Shown one piece after another: positions 9,746 through 17,938 of a stretch of DNA of 59,174 bases. Position numbers and translations under genes: made by a program. Each line of letters opens with the position of its first letter. The first letter of the stretch is position 1. The notes beneath the pieces were generated by a model, which was not told where the DNA came from, searched no databases, and was given only the letters and a program-made list of their open reading frames with translations. This stretch comes from Myxococcota bacterium. GTDB lineage: Bacteria; Myxococcota_A; Polyangia; JAAYKL01. The stretch covers positions 1-59,174 of the forward strand of contig JASJCT010000030.1 in NCBI GenBank assembly GCA_030065855.1. The letters run 5' to 3'.

Positions 9746-9800
9746 GAGAGCCCCTCCCCAGCCCTCTCCCGGTGGACAATTGGACGTTGGGGGAGGGGAT
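9746..9800 (-). repeat. Copy of dispersed C-rich repeat (family B)
   Basis: Read on the minus strand, this segment gives CCCCTCCCCCAACGTCCAAT followed by TGTCCACCGGGAGAGGG and a GGGCTCTC end. It matches the repeats at 32530-32578 and 49401-49455 with few differences. The CCCTCCCC and GGGGAGGG ends can pair. It lies in the gap after the LysM gene. Confidence 0.8.
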
Positions 9801-9885
9801 CCAAAAGAAGCTGCATCAGAACCGGTGAATACACTGGGGTAGATGCCTCGAGTATGATACAGTCCCAGCAAAAAAGGAGGCGCCC

Positions 9886-10449
9886 ATGGATTTTGAATAC
9901 CTTTTAAAAATGACGTGGAAGCAATATATCAGTGGCATCATTAAGCTCGTGTTGTTTTTCCTGGTCGGCGCAGTCCTTTGCATTACCATCGTTCTCATTC
10001 CTACTGTTGCAGCTGGCTGGACGCGCGGTGTACTGGCGTATATACGCACGGGCACTTTTCCGGAAATGAACGAACTTTGGAAATTTGACAACTATTTTCA
10101 GACAGCCGTCCTCATTGTCGTGGGCGGCATTCTTATCGCCATTGGCTGGGCCCTGTTGATCGTTCCTGGAGTGATTCTCAGCGTGTGGTGGCTGTATGCG
10201 ATATTTTTCATCGTCGATAGAAAAATGGAATTTTTTGAGGCACTTGGTGCGAGCAAGGCTGCGGTCAGTGAAAGTGGTTTCTTTGCCCATTTTGTGTTGC
10301 TGTTGATCCTTCTTTTCTTAAACGGCGTGGCAAGTGCCCTGGGCGGGGTCGGCACCATCCTCACGATGCCCTTTACCTACATTTTAGTGGCCCTGGCCTA
10401 TCTGGAACTCGTAGAGCCCCACCGGTTGGTCGAAAAAAATCCAGCATAG
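9886..10449 (+). CDS. Small integral membrane protein, four to five helices
   Basis: The start follows a strong ribosome site, AAAAGGAGG, with suitable spacing. The 187-residue product is very hydrophobic, with membrane segments at about residues 15-45, 68-100, 125-150 and 150-175. The stretch LLIVPGVILSVWWLYAIFF followed by FFEALGASKAAV resembles membrane proteins of the DUF975/DUF4013-like and glycerophosphodiesterase membrane-domain type. No catalytic residues are evident, so no function is assigned. Its neighbours, a LysM protein and a glycosyltransferase, suggest the envelope as its place of action but do not show an operon: a hairpin-rich repeat separates it from the glycosyltransferase. 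Confidence 0.7.
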   Translation: MDFEYLLKMTWKQYISGIIKLVLFFLVGAVLCITIVLIPTVAAGWTRGVLAYIRTGTFPEMNELWKFDNYFQTAVLIVVGGILIAIGWALLIVPGVILSVWWLYAIFFIVDRKMEFFEALGASKAAVSESGFFAHFVLLLILLFLNGVASALGGVGTILTMPFTYILVALAYLELVEPHRLVEKNPA

Positions 10450-10490
10450 TAATAGATATGCCAAACGAAATCTGTCGGGTGAAGTTAGCA

Positions 10491-10593
10491 AATTCCCCCT
10501 TGGAAAAGGGGGGAAGGGGGATTTTGTCATCTCGCAATGCCAGTGGAAAAGACGAAATCCCCCCCCTTTGGTAAAGGGGGAGGCTTTTAGGGA
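10491..10593. repeat. Nested G/C-rich inverted repeat
   Basis: Two short hairpins (CCCCCTTGGAAAAGGGGGG and CCCCCCCTTTGGTAAAGGGG) flank a centre whose edges GGGGGATTTTGTC and GACGAAATCCCCC are also inverted copies. This is the form of a common small palindromic intergenic element; the window's final 35 bases hold a similar sequence. The following gene's ribosome site lies just beyond it. Confidence 0.7.
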
Positions 10594-10606
10594 CTTCCAA
10601 ATATCC

Positions 10607-11767
10607 ATGAAAATCGTCTGCACCAATGACCAGGTATTTCCACTTCACGATACAGATACCGAACAGGTCATTTCAATGGTGGATGCCCTTGGACGGGTAG
10701 GGGCTGATGTCACCCTGCTGCTTCCCGCTAAATGGGGCCAAAAACCCGCCACTGTGGCTGAACTCGCCAGGTATTATGAAGTCGATGCGGGCTTCTCGGT
10801 AACCTCGGTTAAAAGTGTGTTTCCGTCAACACGTGGCGTTGAAAAGCTCGGTCACGGGGTTTCGTGCCTTTCTGCTGACGTCTACAAAAACGCGGATGTG
10901 ATCTACACGAGAAATCTGCCGACAGTTTTTTTTAGCCTGGCACTCAGCGATAAGCCGGTCGTATATGAAACATACCGCCCATGGCCCAGACAGGTGAAGG
11001 CCCTTGTCCCGTTCCTGATGTGGATGATCGATCACCGGCAATTCCTCGGGGCCATCACACACTCCCAGCTGGCCGGCCAGAGCTTTGTCGATATTGGCCT
11101 ATCTCGAGATAAGCTGCTCGTGGCCTATAACGGCTATCACCCGGATCGAATGAAACCCGCGCTTAGTAGACGCAATGCAAGAAAGAAACTGGGCCTGCCC
11201 AATTCCGGTCGCATTGTGCTCTATGCTGGCCATGTCAATCAGGCCAAAGGCCTGGGTCTCATGCTCGACCTGGCAGTGCGGCGTCCCAATACGCACTTTG
11301 TCATCGTGGGTTCTCGGGAGCAGGGCGATTTAGAACGGCGGGCGCATGCCATTCCCAACGTGGCGGTGGTGCCCTGGCAGCCGTTTGGTCGCACAGTGCA
11401 ATACCTATATGCAGCGGATGTGCTTTTCATTCCCCCCAGCGCCGGCCCCCTCGAGAAGGCCGGAACGACCGTGCTCCCGATAAAGACGTTTTTGTACATG
11501 GCAGCAGGCCGCGCCATTATCGGCCCATCCACGCCGGATTTAATAGAGGTATTAGAAGACGGCCGAAATGCTGTACTCGTTGAGCCAGACAACCCAGATG
11601 CTGCATACTCGGGACTCTGCGCCTTGCTGGACAACCCTCAAAAGTTAAAAATGCTGGGACGTCAGGCAGCGCGAGATGCCGCATCGTTAACCTGGGAAAA
11701 CCGGGCCACAGAGGTTTTGACCTTTATCGAACGTCGGTTGGAATATTTTTTAATGCCTGCTCAATGA
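10607..11767 (+). CDS. GT4-type glycosyltransferase
   Basis: I chose the ATG at 10607 (MKIVCTNDQ...), because the longer version would start within a palindromic repeat and begin with 13 unusual residues. The 386-residue product has the two-lobed GT-B layout. The N-terminal lobe begins with a Rossmann strand and a QVISMVDALGRVGADVTLLLP helix-strand. The C-terminal lobe has RIVLYAGHVNQAKGLGLMLD and FVIVGSREQGD. The segment GPLEKAGTTVLPIKTFLYMAAGRAII matches the family's E-x7-E-like donor-binding region in a variant form. It probably transfers a sugar from a nucleotide-sugar to a surface polysaccharide, lipid or small metabolite; donor and acceptor are unknown. It converges on the next gene with 39 bp between stops. 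Confidence 0.82.
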   Translation: MKIVCTNDQVFPLHDTDTEQVISMVDALGRVGADVTLLLPAKWGQKPATVAELARYYEVDAGFSVTSVKSVFPSTRGVEKLGHGVSCLSADVYKNADVIYTRNLPTVFFSLALSDKPVVYETYRPWPRQVKALVPFLMWMIDHRQFLGAITHSQLAGQSFVDIGLSRDKLLVAYNGYHPDRMKPALSRRNARKKLGLPNSGRIVLYAGHVNQAKGLGLMLDLAVRRPNTHFVIVGSREQGDLERRAHAIPNVAVVPWQPFGRTVQYLYAADVLFIPPSAGPLEKAGTTVLPIKTFLYMAAGRAIIGPSTPDLIEVLEDGRNAVLVEPDNPDAAYSGLCALLDNPQKLKMLGRQAARDAASLTWENRATEVLTFIERRLEYFLMPAQ

Positions 11768-11806
11768 CAAGGGGATCGGCGGGTTGCGTTAAGGCGCCGA
11801 CCGCGT

Positions 11807-12286
11807 CTACATGCCGGACAATATCAAAAATCCATCGTCGATGTGCTCCAACTCGAGTCGGTTGTCCGTGGTTTTGTTGACCCACTTTGTTTTACCACTA
11901 ATCTCGTACTGAAAATGGGTCGTCCAAGTGTACTCGACATATGTGATCCCAGCCTGTTCACGGATATCACGATATTTAACCTCGTGGCGTACATTTTGAA
12001 CTGCCTTGAATCGTTCCTTCAAGACAGCTTCTAGACCTGTTCGGTCCATGTCGTCGTCGCCGGTGGTCGTCCCGCCATTATCAAAGTATTTCGGGGATGC
12101 GAGGGACAAGAGGAGGCCGATATTCATATCTTCCACTGCGCGTCGATATCGCTCGCAAAATGCAATCACCGCCCGGTTTCGCTCTGTATCTTCAATCTCT
12201 GTGTTGGGAATGAACTTTTTGGTGCAACTCGATGTGAACAGCGCAATACTCAAGATACCTATCGCGCCAATGAGGCATGTTTTCAT
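11807..12286 (-). CDS. NTF2/SnoaL-like lipoprotein
   Basis: Starting at the ATG at 12286, which follows GGAAAGG, gives a 159-residue protein with signal peptide MKTCLIGAIGILSIALF and lipobox TSSC. The mature part has a helix with FCERYRRAVEDMNIGLLLSLASPKYF. It continues with a strand-rich half (VEYTWTTHFQYEISGKTKWVNKT...) and ends with a short strand. This order fits the cone-shaped NTF2/SnoaL fold used for binding or for small catalytic roles, but no conserved active site can be named. It is the last of three minus-strand genes that begin with the S41 protease, with 112 bp before it, so it may be co-transcribed. Confidence 0.6.
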   Translation of the reverse strand: MKTCLIGAIGILSIALFTSSCTKKFIPNTEIEDTERNRAVIAFCERYRRAVEDMNIGLLLSLASPKYFDNGGTTTGDDDMDRTGLEAVLKERFKAVQNVRHEVKYRDIREQAGITYVEYTWTTHFQYEISGKTKWVNKTTDNRLELEHIDDGFLILSGM

Positions 12287-12398
12287 GTTTCCGTTGCCTT
12301 TCCACCCGCAGTGTCTCAACACCCGGTACAACGCCCGCGAGTGCGCATGTTATTCCCAAGTCACCCCAATGAACAAGAAAAACATTCGTTTTATCAGC

Positions 12399-13481
12399 TC
12401 AATATCCCATTGCTCTTCGAAGGACATCGAACCAGCCAGCGCGCCGGGTGCCAATACCCCCTGCACAAGCACACCCCTGGGTAAGACGTGCGTTGGAAAG
12501 GGCGATTTTGGATCGGGCCTGACATGTGCGGCCCTGCCAATCCAAGCCCACTGCTTTGACATCTACTTGGTCGGAATAAATAAACCGATGCCTCACCGTC
12601 AAGCCCATGCCATGCGCACCATCGCCAAAATCCCATAATGTGCTGATCGGCTCAACGTCACCTGAGCGAAACGCGAGGCCGCGCCAGGCCATGGGGCCAA
12701 TGTCGGTGTGCCCATCAACCCATTTGATGGTTGCGCGGCAGGGGGCCTCAGGGACCGGAGAAAAGGTTAGGACGCGCTTCCCCGGTCCAGCGGGGCCTTT
12801 CCCTGGGATGGGGATAGTAAATTGCAGTACCCGTCGGCCCCTGGATTGGGATATCTCTGGATCGGCCCAGGTGACCCAGTCGGGTCGTGTCACTGCGCCA
12901 TCCAGTCGTACCTGGTAGCCTGGGATATCCCTGGGCACAATCAGGTTGAAATCCCGTTTGACCAAAGATGGGGTGTCATTTATGAGCGTCACCTCAGAGG
13001 GGCCGGTCCACGCTATCCCAACAGCCCCCCTGGCATCAGCAGGCTGAACAGATACTGCCACTGCCTCCCGTGCCATAGCGCGCATCCCTGGGCCGCGCAG
13101 TATTAAGTCGTAGGTCCCTGGCAACATCCACGGCACAGTTTTAATATGCACTCTATAAACATCCACGCGATCTTCGGGCCGAATGCGGAACACTGTTGCT
13201 GGATAGCGAATAACAGCATCTATGCCGTTAGGGGCGATAGCATCAGATCTGACAAAGGTACCTTCCCAACCCTCTCGGGCCGCGACTTGTTGGACACCAG
13301 GGGGCGGCGTGAGCGGTAGCTTGAGACGCACCCAAGCGTTCAACGGGTCACCGGGCGCGATGTGAACCGGGGTCTGGGTAGTTGGAGCAAGTATGGCGTT
13401 CGAAGCATCTCGTGCAATAGCGGTGGGTTGCATCGACAACACCGCGAACCAAGAGATAAGAAAACAAAATAACTGAACCAT
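12399..13481 (-). CDS. Secreted protein with C-terminal PKD domain
   Basis: The 360-residue product has a signal peptide (MVQLFCFLISWFAVLSMQPTAIA). It is made mostly of beta structure. Residues about 285-340 contain ISTLWDFGDGAHGMG...VRHRFIY, the WDFGDG motif of a PKD domain. The rest has no recognisable enzyme motif. It starts 17 bp after the S41 protease stop on the same strand, so the two are very likely co-transcribed. Its job may be to hold or present substrates for the protease in the periplasm or at the surface, but this is inferred only from the neighbourhood. No clear ribosome site is visible before the ATG. Confidence 0.68.
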   Translation of the reverse strand: MVQLFCFLISWFAVLSMQPTAIARDASNAILAPTTQTPVHIAPGDPLNAWVRLKLPLTPPPGVQQVAAREGWEGTFVRSDAIAPNGIDAVIRYPATVFRIRPEDRVDVYRVHIKTVPWMLPGTYDLILRGPGMRAMAREAVAVSVQPADARGAVGIAWTGPSEVTLINDTPSLVKRDFNLIVPRDIPGYQVRLDGAVTRPDWVTWADPEISQSRGRRVLQFTIPIPGKGPAGPGKRVLTFSPVPEAPCRATIKWVDGHTDIGPMAWRGLAFRSGDVEPISTLWDFGDGAHGMGLTVRHRFIYSDQVDVKAVGLDWQGRTCQARSKIALSNARLTQGCACAGGIGTRRAGWFDVLRRAMGY

Positions 13482-13498
13482 CGTTGGTGATTATCAAC

Positions 13499-16400
13499 TC
13501 AGTTGTCAGTGCCGGTCTTCTGCTTTGCAGTGCCTGTTCCATCCCGGCGAATAAACACAGGTAGGGCTGACATTGTCTTATCGTCGTACCTCGCCACAAT
13601 GGTTACGAAGTTAGCGCCCTCTTCGAGCGGGACGTCCACTGAAAAAACCAACTGACCTTTAGGTTTGCCATCTTGGCTAGGCTGATACAGGAGCTTGCGA
13701 TCGCCGACAAAAACCATGACATCTCGGATACGGTCTGGGTGCTCGGCCCGGCCTCGGATATTGACCGTTTCTTTCTGGACCCGCCGCACTACCTCACCGT
13801 CTACGGATAAGAGCGGGGGTTGGCGCAAGTCGGCTTTGTATTTCGGTCGAGCCGCACCGCCGGGAATGGTATCGGATTTTTGGATCCACGCATGTCGCTG
13901 CTTGGTCAGTGCAACGCGAAAAAAATCGGCTTTTGCGCCATTCACGGCAAACGAAGCCTTTGGTACTGCAACGGCGACCTGACGGCCCTTAATTGATGGA
14001 CTTTCCCTGAGGATCGCCCCATCTTCCTTTTTCACAGTAATAGTGCCAGATGCGGGCTCTGGCCTGGGAGAGGGTGGTGATACAGGAAGGTCGATTTCCC
14101 GGTTCAGCAATGTCTGAAAGGTGAGCAGGCGATCTCGAAAAAAGTTTGAAACCGTTAGATTGAGTTCAGCCTGTTTCTGGAGAAACCTTTCGGAGACTCG
14201 CAAGAGGAATACGCCGTCGACACTATCTCCGGGTTTCAGCTGGCCCAGGTCAAATCGGCCGCGCACAATATCCACACCCGGCTTTGCCGAAAGATCGGCG
14301 TGGGCTTCAACGGTTGTGCCAGGGCCCATGTTTTTAACCGTCACGTGCATCATCACATCTTCGCCAGGTTCGATAAAGCCGTTTTTATTTGTCAGGTCCT
14401 CGAACTGCCAGGTGTATGCGAGCCTGGATATCGGGGTTTTCGGCACTTGCACGGTCACGTCAATGGGCTTTGGCACTGGGCCAGCGTCGCCAGTGAAGGT
14501 AACGGTAACGGTATCGATACGGGCTGACGCTGCAGACGGAAGCTCTATCTCTGAGACCCAGGATCGTCGGCGGCCGGGTTTGATCTCCCCAAAAATAAAA
14601 TCGAGTTGATCCAGGAGGTGATTGTCGCTCTTTGTCACTGCCTTAAGGCGCGTTATCGGTTCAGGAGATCCATTTTTTACAGTGACTTTAATTTTAAAGC
14701 TTTTGCCCGGTCGGATCGGGCCGATCAGCTTTGCTGCGGCCGTGACGCGCGGATCTGGCTTTGGCACGGGTACTTCATTCTTGGCACTCGGCTGGGCCGA
14801 TCCCCATCGCACCCCGAGCTTTTGCAGTTCCCGGCGGATGGTCTGCTGGTGCTTTTGATTATCCGCTGCGATGAGTTGGGATGCATGACCCAGCAGGGTT
14901 TCTGATGGCTTTCCATTAAAACTGGCAATGATGCGGCGTGCTAGTTCCAATTCATATCGATCTTGGAATGAATACTGATCCTCGTCATCGATAAAGCAGC
15001 GTTCGAATCGTTCCTGATCCACTCTCCGATCAGCCGGAGGAATGACCAATGTAGCAGATAGGGTGTCTTTTTTGTCGCTCCGAATTCGGGTAGTGGGGCG
15101 ATCCAGATGGCCTTCGAGGTCAGCCTCAGAAAAACTCGGACCCACGCGCCCAAAGTCCAATTCCTTTTTATCAATGGTATACGAAACAAATGAAACATCA
15201 GGCGATACCCCCACGGCTTGAATGGAGATGTCACCTGGCGTGAGGTACTGCGCGCTGGTGAGTTTGAGCGCACCACCGCCCGGCAGGGGTTGAACCATTT
15301 GGACAGACCCCTTGCCAAACGTGGTCTCACCGATCAGCAGGGCACGGCCGTGGTTGCCCAGGGCACCGGCCACAATTTCTGCGGCTGAGGCAGATGTCGA
15401 ATCAATGAGTACGGCCAGCGGATAGGGTGCCTCGGTATTGTTGGCCGTGGCATTGCGGATCGATGCCTTATTTTTCCCCTGCCGTCCTGCTGTTGCCACG
15501 ATTGTGCCTGAATCGAGAAACTTGTCTGTAATTTTAATTGCCACATCGAGCAGGCCCCCTGGATTGTTCCTCAAATCGAGCACCAGGCCCTTCATCCCCG
15601 CCTTGTTAAGCCCGGCCAGCGCTGCTGCCACTTCATCGGCACTATTATTTTGAAATTGATTAAGTGAGATGTATCCCACCTTATCCTTTAGCAATTTCCA
15701 CGTTACGCTCTTGATCGGGATGGTTTCGCGCCGGACGTTTATCTTTCTGGTTTGACCATCGGGACGCCGTATCTCCAGGCGCAATGAAGACCCAGGGCGA
15801 CCGCGCAGCCGCTTGGCCGCCTCGGACGTGGTGATATTCACCGTGGATTCCCCGTCAATGCGCATGATCTGATCCCCTTTGCGAATGCCGGCGCGCGCCG
15901 CGGGTGTATCATCAAAAACATCCACAACAGTCAGCCGACCGAGACACGGGGGGCGCCGATCTGTTGTAATCCGAATACCGAGTCCCCCGAATTCGCCAGC
16001 TGTATCCATTCGCAGATTTTCATACAAATCCGGTGGCAAGGCATTGGAATGGGGATCGAGGCGAGAGAGCATCCCGTTTGCCGCAGCATATGTTAGGTCA
16101 CTCAAATCGTACTCTTTCCTCGGTAAATTCTCAGCGAGAAACCGAAAGACCGTTTGAATCGAGCGCGACAACTGCCACGGACTCGTGAGCGACTCAATAT
16201 CGATTGCCAATTGTTTCCCCAGGATATCCACAGTCGCTTTTTTGTTATCCTCATCGTATAAAATGCGCATCTCAGCGACGGCCTTTTGCAGGGTATCCAG
16301 AACGGCCTTGAACATACTTAATGAGTCGATGCGCGTCGGATCGTAGTAATTTTCTAGCACCGATAAAATAACGTGATCCACGACGGCGCTCTTATCGATG

Positions 16401-16501
16401 TCGTTTCCCCGTGTCCTGGGTCTCGCAGCAAGGGCATTAAGACACCCCAAAAGCGCGATGAATCCCAAACAACCCACATGAAGCCTGGCACAATGTTTCA
16501 T
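13499..16501 (-). CDS. S41 C-terminal processing protease with PDZ and long beta-rich extension
   Basis: The ATG at 16501 follows GGAAGGA and gives 1000 residues; a TTG 21 bp upstream is less likely. The signal peptide contains ALLGC, so it may be a lipoprotein or be cut after ALA. The first half has a PDZ domain (GGLGIRITTD...AGIRKGDQIMRIDGES, about 165-245). The S41 core follows, with GLVLDLRNNPGGLL, then STSASAAEIVAGAL carrying the catalytic Ser and TTFGKGSVQ carrying the Lys. Such enzymes trim or degrade periplasmic proteins. Family members are usually 400-700 residues. Here the extra C-terminal half holds CARDB-like beta domains (about 590-820), an SH3-like stretch and a final beta domain, which may recruit substrates. 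A PKD protein gene follows at 17 bp. Confidence 0.88.
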   Translation of the reverse strand: MKHCARLHVGCLGFIALLGCLNALAARPRTRGNDIDKSAVVDHVILSVLENYYDPTRIDSLSMFKAVLDTLQKAVAEMRILYDEDNKKATVDILGKQLAIDIESLTSPWQLSRSIQTVFRFLAENLPRKEYDLSDLTYAAANGMLSRLDPHSNALPPDLYENLRMDTAGEFGGLGIRITTDRRPPCLGRLTVVDVFDDTPAARAGIRKGDQIMRIDGESTVNITTSEAAKRLRGRPGSSLRLEIRRPDGQTRKINVRRETIPIKSVTWKLLKDKVGYISLNQFQNNSADEVAAALAGLNKAGMKGLVLDLRNNPGGLLDVAIKITDKFLDSGTIVATAGRQGKNKASIRNATANNTEAPYPLAVLIDSTSASAAEIVAGALGNHGRALLIGETTFGKGSVQMVQPLPGGGALKLTSAQYLTPGDISIQAVGVSPDVSFVSYTIDKKELDFGRVGPSFSEADLEGHLDRPTTRIRSDKKDTLSATLVIPPADRRVDQERFERCFIDDEDQYSFQDRYELELARRIIASFNGKPSETLLGHASQLIAADNQKHQQTIRRELQKLGVRWGSAQPSAKNEVPVPKPDPRVTAAAKLIGPIRPGKSFKIKVTVKNGSPEPITRLKAVTKSDNHLLDQLDFIFGEIKPGRRRSWVSEIELPSAASARIDTVTVTFTGDAGPVPKPIDVTVQVPKTPISRLAYTWQFEDLTNKNGFIEPGEDVMMHVTVKNMGPGTTVEAHADLSAKPGVDIVRGRFDLGQLKPGDSVDGVFLLRVSERFLQKQAELNLTVSNFFRDRLLTFQTLLNREIDLPVSPPSPRPEPASGTITVKKEDGAILRESPSIKGRQVAVAVPKASFAVNGAKADFFRVALTKQRHAWIQKSDTIPGGAARPKYKADLRQPPLLSVDGEVVRRVQKETVNIRGRAEHPDRIRDVMVFVGDRKLLYQPSQDGKPKGQLVFSVDVPLEEGANFVTIVARYDDKTMSALPVFIRRDGTGTAKQKTGTDN

Positions 16502-16636
16502 TTTCAAGTAATCCTTCCTCAACTGAGGAGTTTGAACAAGAGATTACTTGACGTCAACTTCAAGTCGATATTACTTACCTCAGTTCTCGCGGTATGGGCC
16601 ACGAGAGTGGATTTGATAGGGCAGGGTGCTAAAATT

Positions 16637-16719
16637 GCGAGGATGGCGGAATTTGGCAGACGCGCTGGATTTAGGTTCCAGTACCCATGGGTGTGGGGGT
16701 TCGAGTCCCCCTCCTCGCA
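16637..16719 (+). tRNA. tRNA-Leu (anticodon UAG)
   Basis: The acceptor arms GCGAGGA (16637-16643) and TCCTCGC (16712-16718) pair perfectly, with discriminator A at 16719. The anticodon stem CTGGA/TCCAG encloses TTTAGGT, giving anticodon TAG at 16672-16674. A short variable arm (TACCCATGGGT) and the T arm GGGGGTTCGAGTCCCCC follow. The length, 83 bases, and the extra arm fit a class II leucine tRNA reading CUA and other CUN codons. CCA is not encoded. It lies between divergent protein genes. Confidence 0.95.
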
Positions 16720-16741
16720 CAATAATATTGAGGTCAATCGA

Positions 16742-17938
16742 GTGGCTAGCACACACAACTTGATACTATCTGGGATATTGATGTGTCTGTGTTGTTGGGG
16801 GTGCGATAGGACAGCATCGTCCGCAGAAAGTGGTCATGAGCTGGTAGCGCGGGATCAAGCGAAACAATCCCGGGTATCTGTTGAGACAGCAGCGGTGGTA
16901 CCTGTCTCGGACAGTGGGGCGCCGTTAAAGGTTTCGGGCACGGTCACGCCGTTTCGCCGAGCACCGATGGCGTTTCTCGTCGGGGGACCTGTGGATGCGG
17001 TGCGGGTGAATGTGGGGGACGTCGTGGCCAAGGGGGATGTACTGGCCCGCCTCGTGCGCCGCGACTTTCGCATTGCCATAGAAGAGGCGAGCGCAGGCGT
17101 GCTGGCGGCCAAGGCCCAACTCAACGCGGCAAAGAACGCCGGCGTCGGGTTGGCAGATCGGGAGCTCAACCGGGCCAAGCAACTGGCTGGTGCAGGTGCG
17201 GCCAGTCAGGCCCTCATCGACCGGGCGGAGACGCAAAAGCAGCAGGCAGATGCGACGTTGCAACAGGCAGAGGCAGGGCTTGCGCGTGCCAAGGCATTGA
17301 GGAAGAAAGCAGCTGCGGCAATGCAGGATGCCGTGCTAAAGGCACCGTTTAGCGGCATTGTGGTGGCGCGAACAGCAGAGAAGGGTCAAATTGTAGGACC
17401 CGGGATCCCGATAGTGGTGCTGGAGCAGTTGGACCGGGTTCGGGTGGTCGGTTCGGTAGCAGCAGGTGATCTGAACCGGATAGACCGTTCTGAGCCGGTC
17501 AAGGTAACGGTTTTGGAGCGTGAGGGGGCCTCGTACACAGGGACTATTCGTGCGTTGGGATGGGCCGGCGATGTGGCAACGGGCACGTTTCCCCTAGAGA
17601 TCGTGGTTGAGAATCCGGATTATCTTCTGCGGTCTGGCATGACCGCATTTATCGTGCTCAACACGGCAAAGCACCGCGATCAAAAAGGCGGGCTCTATAA
17701 GGTGCCCTTGCCCGCGGTAGTGAGCCGAGGTGATGGTGCACATGTCTTTACGGTGACTGGGTCGCCTCCTGAGACGCGCGCGCGTCGGTTGCCTGTGACA
17801 CTGGCCGGGTTCGAAGACAACTGGGCCCTCATCAGTGGTGCGCTTGACTCCAATATAAAAGTGGTCGTCCGCGGGCAACACGATTTGAACGACGGAATGG
17901 TCGTCGCCGAGGTGGCAAGCGGCGGTAAGGGCGAATAA
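16742..17938 (+). CDS. RND efflux periplasmic adaptor (membrane fusion protein)
   Basis: The open frame extends much further upstream, but through the tRNA gene. The GTG at 16742 has GAGG eight bases before it and opens a signal sequence with a Cys (CCWGC) suitable for lipidation. The 398-residue product has the adaptor order: a lipoyl half (about 60-105, GGPVDAVRVNVGDVVAKGDVL), an Ala/Gln-rich helical hairpin (about 110-200), the second lipoyl half (LKAPFSGIVVARTAEKGQIVG), then beta-barrel and membrane-proximal domains. It links an inner-membrane RND pump to an outer-membrane channel. Its stop overlaps the pump gene's start (TAATG), so translation is coupled. No TolC-type channel gene is present nearby. 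Confidence 0.88.
   Translation: MASTHNLILSGILMCLCCWGCDRTASSAESGHELVARDQAKQSRVSVETAAVVPVSDSGAPLKVSGTVTPFRRAPMAFLVGGPVDAVRVNVGDVVAKGDVLARLVRRDFRIAIEEASAGVLAAKAQLNAAKNAGVGLADRELNRAKQLAGAGAASQALIDRAETQKQQADATLQQAEAGLARAKALRKKAAAAMQDAVLKAPFSGIVVARTAEKGQIVGPGIPIVVLEQLDRVRVVGSVAAGDLNRIDRSEPVKVTVLEREGASYTGTIRALGWAGDVATGTFPLEIVVENPDYLLRSGMTAFIVLNTAKHRDQKGGLYKVPLPAVVSRGDGAHVFTVTGSPPETRARRLPVTLAGFEDNWALISGALDSNIKVVVRGQHDLNDGMVVAEVASGGKGE

Noticed and set aside
12006..12638. 210-codon plus-strand frame
   Set aside because: It is antisense to the NTF2-like lipoprotein and PKD gene, which have signal peptides and domain motifs.
16373..16741. N-terminal extension of the efflux adaptor frame through the tRNA gene
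   Set aside because: The extra 123 codons overlap tRNA-Leu and the S41 gene start, have no secretion logic, and a GTG with a ribosome site and signal peptide follows.
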